Assembly (NCBI GenBank): GCA_015039315.1
Contig: WIDE01000073.1
Coordinates: 62,001 to 126,000, forward strand
Length of the DNA stretch: 64,000 bases
DNA from: Clavulina sp. PMI_390
Lineage: Eukaryota > Basidiomycota > Agaricomycetes > Cantharellales > Hydnaceae
Reading direction: 5' to 3'
The position numbers were made by a program, and so were the translations under genes. The notes beneath the pieces were generated by a model, which saw only the letters and a list, made by a program, of their open reading frames with translations, made no database searches and was not told where the DNA came from. Below, piece by piece: positions 35,592 through 45,528 of the stretch. Position 1 is the first letter of the stretch. Each line of letters starts with the position of its first letter.

Positions 35592-38037
35592 ATGCTATCT
35601 GGCGTCCTCCCATTACTCTTCCTCACCTATTCTGCTATTGTTGGTGCCTCTCAGCAGCGATTGAGACCCGAGGTCTTGACCTCGAACGATGCGGAAGACC
35701 TCTATTGGCAGCTGCCAAACGAAATTCGCCGTGTCGCCGTTATCGGTGCCGGGCCAGCTGGTCTCCTATTCACCTCGACCCTCATCAAGCATGGCTTTGA
35801 AGTGAGAATGTTCGAACGTTCTCCAAAGCCTGGTGGTATCTGGCACTACACAGACAAAGTCCCGATTCCCGCAGCGTTCCCGTAGGTTCACTGTGTTATC
35901 TTCGCGTGGACTGTCGCTTACTTTTAGCCACTCCCACTTTAAAGGAACCGGCCCATCGAGACAATGGCTTACATCCCTGACGTTCCCAACCACCTACCAA
36001 CATCTCGCACATATGAAGATGGAGACGAGGGAGTCTCAGTTGACTGGCGGATACGAGAGCATTGGGCCCCAAGCCCGGCATGGCAGAACATGATGTCGAC
36101 GGAGCCCCATGTAAGAAGTTCTTTCGCTGTATTCAGCAGGTTAAACCATCTCACCATATCTATCTTTCTTATGGATGCAGCAATTTATGTCCTTACCTGA
36201 CATCAGCTATCCAAAGAATACGGCGAGTCTTATATGACGCCTCATGGTATCCCTCATGATATCTTAGATTCTCATGCATGTTTCTTACAGCCCTGGAAAC
36301 TCCATCAAATGGACCTTAATCGACATGTCAGGCAGTATGCTTCATCTGTGGGCCTGAATGCGAACGATGAAGAGCATGCGAATGTCACATCATATTGGAC
36401 CCGCGTAGAGCGAGTGGAGAAACTTCCTGGTACCGATAAACGATGGACAGTGACACTTCGCAAGCTAACTCCGCTGAGGGATGGAAGGCTCGAGGTGAAC
36501 TGGTGGCAGGAGGAATTCGATGCTGTGGTTGTAGGGAAAGACTCGGAAGACGATGCTGCGTGGGTCCCCCCTGTCCCGGGTCTCGATAAATGGGCACATG
36601 CCCTTCCTGGGGCCATCATCCACTCTCAACACTACCGACACCCAGAACATTTTGCAAACAAGGTTCATTCCCCTCCTCAAATTGACTCTACGTCCATGTC
36701 CTAATGGTGTTCGGCAGAACGTCCTCATTCTCGGAGGCAGCTACTCTGGCTACGGAATTGCGAACGACCTCGTCAGTCATGCTCAATCCGTCACGGTCAG
36801 CACACGCCAAGTGAGTACTATCTGCCTCAAGCGACATCTTGATCAATTTCAAGATTGTGACCTTCCTACCGCCTGGGCTAGAATACATCGAGCCGAGTCG
36901 TTCTTGCTATACGCAGCTTGTTTCACAAAAATGTGACATTCATTCCGGAAGTTGAGCACCTGAAAAATCCACCCTCAACTCCTCGAGGAGGGCTAAGGGA
37001 AGCCTCCTTTGCACTTGCAAATAGTAGTACAGTGTCCGGGTTCGATATGGTAAGTGATCAGTATCACTCATGGGGAGAACAACACAGCTACCACTGATAT
37101 TTCTGACCGACACCGCAGGTTATACTTGCCACAGGATATCGTAGATCTTTCCCATTCCTTGCGCAATATCATAACAGGTATTTTCTCATATTTTTAGCTT
37201 GTACACCCGTAGCCTTCTCAGTGACGATTTTCCCTCGCAACTGGACTGTACAGTACGATCAAAGGCCGTGACGAGCCTGAAACAGTGATAGCCCCTATTG
37301 TCACGGACGGAACCCACCTGCGGTCGCTACATTGGACCGGACACTACATCGATGATCCTACGCTCCTTTTCTGTCGGAGTATGTAGCAGAGCTATCACTT
37401 CTGGAGACTTTGGTGGGGTTTACAGCTCATCTATTGTTGTAGCGGTTGCTTTCCGCGATGGTGCTGGACCACATCAGGCGTTGGGAGCAGCCAGAGTCTG
37501 GTCAGGAACGGCACGACTGCCAAGCATCGCTCGAATGTGGAAGACTTATCCAGGTGCTGCGAATGTGCTACACGAACTACCTGTTCTTGGCCAGAGTATG
37601 TTGCATGCCTTCACAACCGCGTATTATCCTGTTCATCTTGTTCTAACGATCGGTACTCGCCTATAGTCAAGCCTCGCCTCTTAAGCACATGGTTGAACAA
37701 CGAGATCCTCGAATTTGGAGGCTCACTCGTGTCCCCACCCCCGATCGATGAGTGCGTCAGAGAACTGCTCGTCCCCGTATTGATCGATCGCTGACGGATC
37801 ATTCTTTGCCTGAACAGCATGATGGAGCTCTTTCACTACTATGTCAACAAGCAATATACCCCAGAGATCGCGCAGTCCTACCGTGGTGGACTTATCCCTG
37901 CGGAAGGACCTCGTCGCGAATGGGAAGTATATAACGGAAGGCATAGCAATGATAGATCACTAACACATCGACAACTCAAGGCTCTCCATGGCGATGAAGA
38001 TCCAGAGCACTGGGCAGAGCTTTCGTTGCGTTGGTGA
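35592..38037 (+). CDS. flavin-containing monooxygenase-like protein, FMO-8
   Basis: The ATG at 35592 is chosen over an in-frame codon at 35565 because it begins the leader MLSGVLPLLFLTYSAIVGAS. Motifs in order are RRVAVIGAGPAGLLF, KPGGIWHYTDKVP and VDWRIREHWAPSPAWQNM. Next is LPGAIIHSQHY, the only copy that keeps the Gly of the classical FMO fingerprint FxGxxxHxxxY. Then come LILGGSYSGYGIANDL, ILATGYRRSFPFL, HWTGHYIDDPTLLFC and a final HWAELSLRW. IANDLVSHA replaces the usual IANDLIGHA. All exons are open. The upstream region is shared with F-box C, and FMO-7 is its closest relative in wording (both have ERSP). Confidence 0.9.
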
Positions 38038-38441
38038 TGCATGATGCCCGCCCACACAGGCCTGTACACTCCCACTTCTACGCTTGTAGGATCATTTTCA
38101 TCTATCAGAGTTACTCGACGTCAAGGACTAAGCTTTGGCGGCGTTGGCCTGGACACAGGCCCAAATTTTATTTTCAGGTCCATACGCTCCCCAAAAGCTA
38201 TCTGAATGGGCAACTGCTGAATAGATCAACGCTTAAAGAGCTTCATGTGATACAATCCAGGTCAGGACCCATCGTATATGATTGGATTATCCTTTTGTAT
38301 TATCAAGAGTAGAAATTGAGCGGAACTCGTCCACCAAGGTATACAGTTCCTCGCCAACGCCCTCTGGGCTCATGTGTAGGATACAAGCAAAAAAAACTTA
38401 GGATCGTGATTATTTGTAGTGCTCCCATAGCACTGGGCTCG
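38038..38441. other. convergent intergenic FMO-8 / RTA1-like gene
   Basis: A 404-base region between two converging 3' ends. It should contain both terminators and untranslated ends. An open frame of the RTA1-like gene's other reading frame extends here but is not the coding frame. Confidence 0.45.
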
Positions 38442-39835
38442 TTAGACCTCAGATACAACGCTTGCTCTGGGCTTGAGCAACCTTCCTGGGTGGAAAAAAT
38501 TGATGGCAAGCATTGCCAAAAATATACACCCGCCCTCGAAAAAGTTGAAAGCGGCTTGGTTGGACTGGATTTTGCTCCCCCATCCGTCGGAGTACTATAA
38601 CCGTGCGATACAGGGTCAGCAAGACAAAGTTCAAAGAAATACCCGCGAACACGCACCTCGCATATGCGGAAGATAGCACGCATGAATAAGAGTAGCGTCG
38701 AGATTCCGATACCGATGAACGCTGATTGGACCTGCTTTCCAACTATCTGCCAGGAAGCCATGCCAGAACCAGCACCGTCCACAGGAATTGGGGACGACTT
38801 CATGGCGGCATCGTAGTCAGGAAGCTGGATGTCCTCGGGACCATGCTCCCGGATCGGCAAATCTGCGCTCATGCGCCAGAAGACTTCCATAGCAAGGAGC
38901 GTGTAGAGCGCCATGACAGCTAGAGTTGAAAGTTCGGGAGGTGGAAGCAGATGCGCAATGAGTAAAACAATCAGCAATAACAAATTCAGACACTCACTTA
39001 GCTCTACCACAATGCCAACTTTGTCAGTACGAGTTCCTATCCTCATTTGTGTGTTCTCATGCGTGGCGGTCGTTGATCCACCGGTGCTTTGGATGCCGAA
39101 TGCGATAACCTCGAAGGGAATGAAGATCCAAGCGACTAAGGCGACGGACGACAGATGTTGGGGAGTGGATTAGTGGCGTCTAGCACCATTAGTATGTCAT
39201 ATACGCACATGCTTTGGGGCTGAGTCTTGCGTAGTTACGAGCATTGGCCCATTGGATTATCTGGCAGAAGATGAGGATATTTGCAGCAGTTATGAAAGCT
39301 GGTCTGTTAAGGTGGTATCAAGATTGAAGGTTCAGCGTCTCGCTCTCGATCCGAGAAGAACGAACTGGTTTATACGCACACGAAGCTCAAGATTGTGATT
39401 TGCGTGATAAATGCTTTGAAATTCCCCGGATTGAACGAGCTCCACAGGCGTGCTGACCACCCTGCGAGGGCGCAGACTCCTCCAAGAGCTAATGTTGGGA
39501 GAAATACAAGTCTTCGGGACATGGTAGATTGTGCAAAATGGGCGACTGTGTCATAAGATCATGTTAGTGATGGGTGCTCAGATTGGATCACCTGCCTGTA
39601 TCGGAGACTCCAAACAAAAGAGTACACACTTGTAGTAATCGTGAAGAGAATGAGGAATATGATACAAATTGACTTGGTCGGGCCTCCATCGCACAATCCT
39701 GTGGAGGAGTCATAGGTATAGTATACGGAGGGATTTGCTCCTGGCACGTGTTGACCTAACAGGGCATCGCATGGAGATGATACATGAGTCACCTGGCGTT
39801 ATCGAGGGAACGGCAGTTAGGGATAACCTACACAT
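38442..39835 (-). CDS. RTA1-like seven-helix membrane protein, second copy
   Basis: This is a multi-exon gene. The first ATG is placed tentatively at 39835, using a short 37-nt intron to reach the conserved YTYDSSTGLCDGG segment; the start is the least certain part. Family text follows: IIFLILFTITT, LVFLPTLALGGVCALAGW, SARLWSSFNPGNFKAFI, PAFITAANILIFCQIIQW, WIFIPFEVIAFGIQSTGG and TQMRIGTRTDKVGIVVEL. A long hydrophilic loop (HGPEDIQLPDYDAAMKSS...) comes next. The protein then has LLLFMRAIFRICE and ends LAINFFHPGRLL plus a short tail. The last exon is 38442-38594 and the previous one begins at 38657. The two RTA1-like proteins of this window are clearly diverged from each other. The role may be membrane-lipid or toxic-compound handling, as known for the family. 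Confidence 0.78.
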
Positions 39836-40744
39836 AGCGCTTCTTCTTGTTCAGCTAGTTGTTTTGGCGGGTGTTTAGGCGGCGAATGTGGTGAGAGAAC
39901 TCTAATTGGCGATGGAGATAGAGGGAGGAGGGTTGTCTGTTGTAAGTCGTTCTCGCAACGAAGAGGCATTTTATGGGGCATATAGCTGATCACAGAAAGG
40001 GTTGAAGCACGCCGAACCAGATCGTCGGGGTGGCTGCTTCGGTCACATCAACTGCGTGACGCAGTCGATGTTGATGCGCCCGCAGCGCTAAACTAGATCT
40101 CACGAAGACTCTCGAGAAAAATATTTGATATCGATTCGTGCGAATTCAAAGATCTTACGCAGCTATGATGGGGCAATGACAAGGTCAAATGACTGCGCCA
40201 AGGGTTTCGATGACTCACGCAGGGTCATTGTTGAACATTGCACTATGGGTACCATTTGAGATCTGTTCAGCATGCTCCACATCAAGTATCGTTATTCAAG
40301 CGGATCTATTGTGTTTCCTTTAAATTTTGAGGGAAACCGTGGCATATTTGATGCTATTGGCGCGTGGAACGGTTACGGGGACACGAGATGGCCTGCCGTC
40401 CCTCAGGAATTCTGGCGGGTTGGAAGAGGATGGGAGAGGCAATAGGGGAATTTTCGTAGTACGGTCGACCAAGTGGGTATCTATTGGCCCAAATTGGGTG
40501 CCAAGCCAAGCGAACAGTCTGAAGGCAGAGGGTAAATGGTAGGGCTCCGGGCGGATCCGATCCGTGCCAGATCCGCCTCCATTTTTGCAACCAGCCTTGC
40601 ACTAGATATGACCTTATCACACCTGGGCATGGTAGGGACCACTCTTCTTTCCAACAAACCTTAGTGAGACCAGATACACTCAGAGGGCAGTGAGATCCGT
40701 TGGGCCAAATCCGCGGATATCCGATCCGCCAGGAGCCCTAGTAA
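39836..40744. other. intergenic
   Basis: About 900 bases without a supported gene. The left end holds the presumed promoter of the second RTA1-like gene. Near 40548-40572 and 40710-40732 there are several copies of a gatccg/ggatc-type short word (gcggatccgatccg, atatccgatccgcc), too short to call a repeat element. Confidence 0.35.
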
Positions 40745-41045
40745 ATGGTCACAGTCACGGACAATGTGACCTCCTCGGTCACCATCAGTCCACCAGCACC
40801 TTCTCCTTCATCTTCTTGATGATATCCTATTAGTTATTAGCCTTAAGGCAAAATGACAGCATGTTGAACTGTTGCGCAGATCTGAAACCACGCTAAAATG
40901 TGAAGCTATCACCCAGATAAAGTTTTTGCAGAGCGCAGTGGAGTACGAGACAGCAGAAGCAAAGGCCTTGCGTCGTCGACAAGCCGAAGGGGCTGCTTCA
41001 ACTCTGCCGAGTAAGCCTGGATCTAAGTTCCTTGGGAAGGCCTGA
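40745..41045 (+). CDS. possible small gene with coiled-coil-like exon (unrecognised)
   Basis: A 61-residue open exon (40860-41045) follows a good acceptor (aaatgacag). It reads like protein: charged and heptad-like (EYETAEAKALRRRQAEGAA), with a Pro/Lys-rich end. A first exon from the ATG at 40745 (MVTVTDNVTSS) would join in phase, but its donor (gtcacc) is weak. The total would be about 72 aa. The last 23 bases overlap the 3' end of the kinase-like gene on the other strand. I do not recognise the family. It could be a real small gene, the remains of a larger one, or chance. Confidence 0.28.
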
Positions 41046-42024
41046 CAGGAGGGTGAGCCGAAGGTCCATACGGAAGGGAGGGAATGCTCAAAATGGTGTC
41101 CTCACCGATACTATTGTTACCAAATGGAACAATTGCGCCTGCCGCACTCAAGAGCGGTCCGACCTGGTCCGATGGTGGATAACTCAACAGAGTAGAGACG
41201 CGGTATCCGAAGCTCGCGGGGCCCTCGAATCTCGTCGAAAATCCAAAAAATGACGGTGGAAGGAAGGAGTAGCCGCCAAAATCTATCGCCACAACTCTGC
41301 TACCCCCATCTTTCATGAAATTTACAGGTTTTAGGTCAGATACACAAAGTATGAGACCATGTGCATTGATCTCTTCGGTAAAATCAACGCGACCCTTCCG
41401 CCCCGTGACACGCAAAATCTGGAGCAGGTCTGACCATTAGAAGAGAGCCAAGCTACCCGCGAGAGGGATTTAACGAAAGGGAAAGGAGGGGCTTACCCCG
41501 TTCACATGGTCCTGCAACTCCTTGACTGATTCATACCAGATGGAGGAGACTCGATCGACAAAGAAGGGGTGCTCGATCAGACCTCCTCCAACGGGCCCCG
41601 GCGTCGAATCGGGGCTCGGTATTCTAATGAGGGCCTGCACCGCGCTCGCGACTAGCGTAGTATCGGAATTACTGCACATCTGTCCGTCCACGTACTCCGA
41701 GACGATAAAACCATATTTCTCCCAGGTGAAAGCCACATAGACCTGAGGGGCACGCACAGCAGGTTCTTTGTGGGCTTGAAGGTACCGCGCAACATACTGC
41801 TGCGTCCTGGCCTCACCCATCGTTATACCGAGCCCGAATTTGACCCATATGTCACTGGTGTCTTCTTCACACCTCCTTGGAAGAGTTATCCGCACGCCGC
41901 TAACATTCCATGCAGTAGATTGTAGTGGGAGTAGTGTGAAACATTTAGTGATGATGGTCTCGTAGTCCGGGATATTTGAAGGTTTTTCCTCGTCGTTGAT
42001 GAAGATATATGCTTGTGTAGACAT
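41023..42024 (-). CDS. APH/protein kinase-like phosphotransferase
   Basis: Two exons (41497-42024 and 41023-41418) are joined by a 78-nt intron, giving about 307 aa. The N-lobe has VKFGLGITMGEARTQQYVA, with a Lys in VKFG and a Glu in GEA placed like the ATP-anchoring pair. The hinge-like segment is YGFIVSEYVDGQ. The catalytic loop is ILCVSDLKPVNFM and the metal-binding loop is VVAIDFGGYSFLPPSFF. This layout is that of the large fungal family of aminoglycoside-phosphotransferase-like proteins (PF01636-type fold). The usual HGD is replaced by VSD; the Asp and Asn are kept. The substrate is unknown and there is no reason to infer drug resistance. No signal peptide or membrane span is visible. 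Confidence 0.8.
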
Positions 42025-42463
42025 TTGGCTCGGGCTGGACAGAAGAATATGAGTCTATGGCGCCGGATTTGATATCACCTGCAGCACCCTCTGAATTACG
42101 GAGTGGAAGCAGGCTGCTTGTTCGTGATGGAGGAAAAATGAGTCACCGGTCGTTATACCAGCGATTAAACATAGCAATTATTAGCAATGAAAAGGAAGAC
42201 GTGCTTTTGGGGGATCAATTACAGCTCGTCCAACCGGCAGAGGAAGAAGAAATGCTGTCACCCGAACCGTGACAGCACAACACTCCTTGGTCACTTCACC
42301 AGTGTGGCAGGAGAACGCTCCTCTCACTCGCACTATCCTAGTTCACACAGGAGAAAGACAAAAAAATGTTCCAGGTAGTGACTTCAGCATCAGCGGATTC
42401 GTCTAAGTACACTACACGACAAGCCCAGGTACCAAGCCACCACAGGTTCTATTCCAGATAGGA
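42025..42463. other. intergenic
   Basis: A 439-base spacer between the kinase-like gene and PSO2 on the same strand. It holds the presumed kinase promoter and the PSO2 3' end. No other feature recognised. Confidence 0.4.
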
Positions 42464-45261
42464 TCACCAATACTCGGCTGACCGAAATGTGACAACAGCA
42501 GGATCGCCCCTCTCGGCCCGCTTCTTCCTTTCCCGTTCCCAAGTCTCGAACCACCGATTCATCCTCGCTCTCCCTGTCTCCCTCCCTACATTCACCGTCG
42601 CAATAATCTTTGTGCACTGGAGACTCATAGCGAAGCAGCTCAGCTCGATGAAACTTGAGTGCTCCGAGTACGGCACACCGTATAGCATATGCTTCCACGT
42701 CGAGTTGCGCATTGGAGTGAGCGATGTAGAAAGGAACGTCCTGCGCTGTTGTTTTCCGATGAGCGAATTGAGCGCCCCTGAGGACATGTTAATGTTCTGC
42801 TCTGAGCCAGCTGGCGGCGAGTATGTCCATCCCGTCGGACGAAAGGCAAGCACACGGGAGAAGTGGCCCTTGAATTGCGCAAGGTAGTCTCCAATCTTGT
42901 CGCTGTTGACGGAGCCCAGTGGGACAAGGTGCACTTGTGCATCGTATGGGTCGCGAGTGAGCATAGAGTGCAGCTCGGGATCGTCTTGGCAAGCGAGGAT
43001 GCTTTGCTTGCGGGCTTCAACAAAAATCTTCGACGACAATGCGTGCGCAACGCCCTTGACGATCCGCTCTTTCCCGATGGAGTATGTACTATTTAATCAA
43101 TCAGCTATGAGGGACTGCCAGCGGGGTCATCATGGGAGAGGGGGGCTCACCCAACAACGACGAGAATTCTATCAGAGGGCTTGACATCCTTTGTGCACTC
43201 TTCGTCCTTGACCAAAGGGATTTCGACAGATGGTGCGATGTCGTCTCCACCACCAGTGGGATCATCAAGCTCTTCAGCATCGGGGTTTAGCCAAGAGTCC
43301 TCTGGGTCTTCCTCCTTGACCAACGCTGAAGCCTCGTTCGAACCTGGCTCCGACTTGACCAGCGCGTCCTGAAGTGTGTTCTTGGGAGCTCCAAGTACAT
43401 GCTGCTTAGCAAGGGCTGCGCACGCGTCGATAACTTGTCGCTGTGGGGGAAACGAATACTGAGACATCGAAACAAGCCTTTAATGCTGTGATCACCATAG
43501 TCAGAGCAGAATAGTTTACCTTCGGGTTTAGATACGTTGTATCTAGATAACAAATGTCGATCTTCTTGCCCTTGATGGATGGATGCAAAATATGTTGAGG
43601 AGAAGCGCGGAAGTCTCCGCAATGCAGGTAGCGAAAGATCCGGTTGGTGCCAATATGAGGAGAGCGGTAGGACGATTTGGAGTCCCCAGCACTAACAGTC
43701 TGACGACCTTCAAGAAGAAAGAGAACAGAGCCAGGGCCTTTCACCGGCGTGTCAGATTAAGACGAGTGATTGAAGATAATTATAACGCACAATGGTTGGC
43801 CTCAATAAGGGTGACTGTAACTTCAGTACCCGGGATTATGGTTGGTTCGTCCATTGGAAGGGTGTAGACCCACTTCTCATCGACCTTCAAGATGAGCTTG
43901 ACGAGACTGGCGGTCGTAGCTATTGGTTATGTGAAGAAATCAGTGGGTGAATGACGGGAAGAAAATCACCAGTTTCCCTCACATGAGCAATATATCGGGC
44001 CATTCTTCCAATTGGACGATAGATTTGTGTAATGGTCAGAATGGAAATGGCTAAGATGAATAAGAGTCAGTCAAGCCCAATGGAAATGAGGCTGTACAAC
44101 TCCGGACATACGTCAAGAGATATGCTTCAACACCAGGAATCTTGCCATAACGAAAAGCGTCAACAGCCACTGGCATGCCTTGCATAATCTTGTAGAACGG
44201 CGCTAATCGCCTACCAGCCCCACCGTCGCTTTCGCCTTTCCGCTGCTTTTGCTGAGCTAGTCGTTCAGCGTTGAGTTTTGTACCGGCGCGAGCATGGTCA
44301 AGCTCGGCTTGCTTCCAAGCCATTTTATCCTTGTATGATGACATGAGCACGGAGAATAGGTTGGATGAAGATGAAGCAACATGTGGAGTGGAGGGTATTG
44401 CTGGTGTGAGCGATGGGGCTAGTGAGGTAGGGGTAGAAGGTTTCGAAGATGGGGATGGCTTGGCAGGAGTGGAGGTCGAGGGTCGTGTTATCTCAATTGG
44501 AGGCGGGGTGTTGCGCGAAACGCGAGGTTTGGAGGGACCGGCCCCTGGTGAATCTACCGCTCCATCGAGACAATCGTTGACGTGAAGTTGTGGCTAAGCA
44601 GACAGAAAGACAATGACAGAGAAGTCAGTTTCAGCCATCTAGAGAGGCGGCGTAGACTCACGTTATCTTCATCACTAAGGTTCCTTGAACAGATAGGACA
44701 TAAATCCAAGCTACCATCTTCGTCGAAGGAAGGGTTCATCTCAATATCCGCGTCTCCAAACTCATCGTCAATGAGGTCAATGTCCTCGGTATCCACTTGA
44801 CCATTGCCAGGAGTGTCTTCTGGGGGTGGTGTGTCATCATCAATGATGAATGTATAGGTTGAAGTCGTTTTGGATACTTCAGTGATGCGAGGAGCCATCG
44901 CCGTCATGGCATTCGTTTTCGTCTCTGCCAGTGGAGGGGCTTGTGGGGTACGCTGTCGGAGCACACGGCTCTCAGCGTCAACGCGGGGCCGTTTTGGCGT
45001 AGATGCTCTGGGCGCATAGTCGTCTTCATCAGAGTCATCGATCACCAGAGCTGTCTCCCGAGTGGTTCCTGCCACATTCTCCTGTGTATGGTGACCACTG
45101 GTCGAAGTTGACTCAGACGTGCTTTGAGCTTGTCGCGATTTTTCTAGCGGTTTTGACGCGATCGAGGCATTCTCAGACTTTAGCGAAGCCGAACAAAAGA
45201 AATTTAGCAGAGAGTTAGATGGAGAACTGGTTGTGGGCGCGGTGGCTTTGCGCTTTGGCAT
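42464..45261 (-). CDS. PSO2: DNA interstrand crosslink repair nuclease Pso2/Snm1
   Basis: A multi-exon gene whose start MPKRKATAP is at 45261. The N-terminus is disordered and acidic. A UBZ4-type zinc finger follows, with CPIC in one exon and HVNDC in the next. The metallo-beta-lactamase core contains AYLLT joined to HFHSDHYTNL across an intron, which is the zinc-binding HxHxDH. It continues with the exon-joined IEANHCPGSVLFLLEG, then FRYLHCGDFRASP and DICYLDTTYLNPK. A Glu/Asp-rich insert precedes the DRMBL domain, which carries VPYSEHSSFIEL near the end. Snm1-type 5' exonucleases repair DNA interstrand crosslinks in the nucleus. The presence of all key motifs makes this a confident call. It is divergent from FMO-9, with 267 bases between the starts. 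Confidence 0.93.
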
Positions 45262-45450
45262 GGTGGATGCATATGAGCGGTCACGACGGCAGAAGCCGCA
45301 AAGGAACCGAGACCTCGACAAAAAATGGGGAACATATCCCAACAACCCACCCTGTGGTTGGTACCAGCACCACGAGACACGATTTTAGCTGAATTAAATG
45401 GATATGTTGTATTTCTGCTATGCATTCCCAGCCATCATGAGTTTCTCGCC

Positions 45451-45468
45451 GGCGATCGGGGCCCGGTT
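45451..45468. promoter_or_regulatory. shared upstream word of FMO-9
   Basis: The 18-base word GGCGATCGGGGCCCGGTT ends 60 bases before the FMO-9 ATG and recurs exactly upstream of FMO-10. The flanks are otherwise poorly conserved. A conserved regulatory site is possible, as is mere leftover identity from duplication. Confidence 0.45.
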
Positions 45469-45528
45469 AAGCGCTTGATGTCGAGCACATGCATCTCGTT
45501 TCTGCCACACTGACTCCATCTCTCTGCC

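Noticed and set aside
40540..40740. Cluster of gatccg-type words as a repeat element
   Set aside because: The words are too short and irregularly spaced to support an element.
44582..44800. Plus-strand open frame across PSO2 exons
   Set aside because: It is the complement of the acidic PSO2 N-terminal region and gives no plausible protein.
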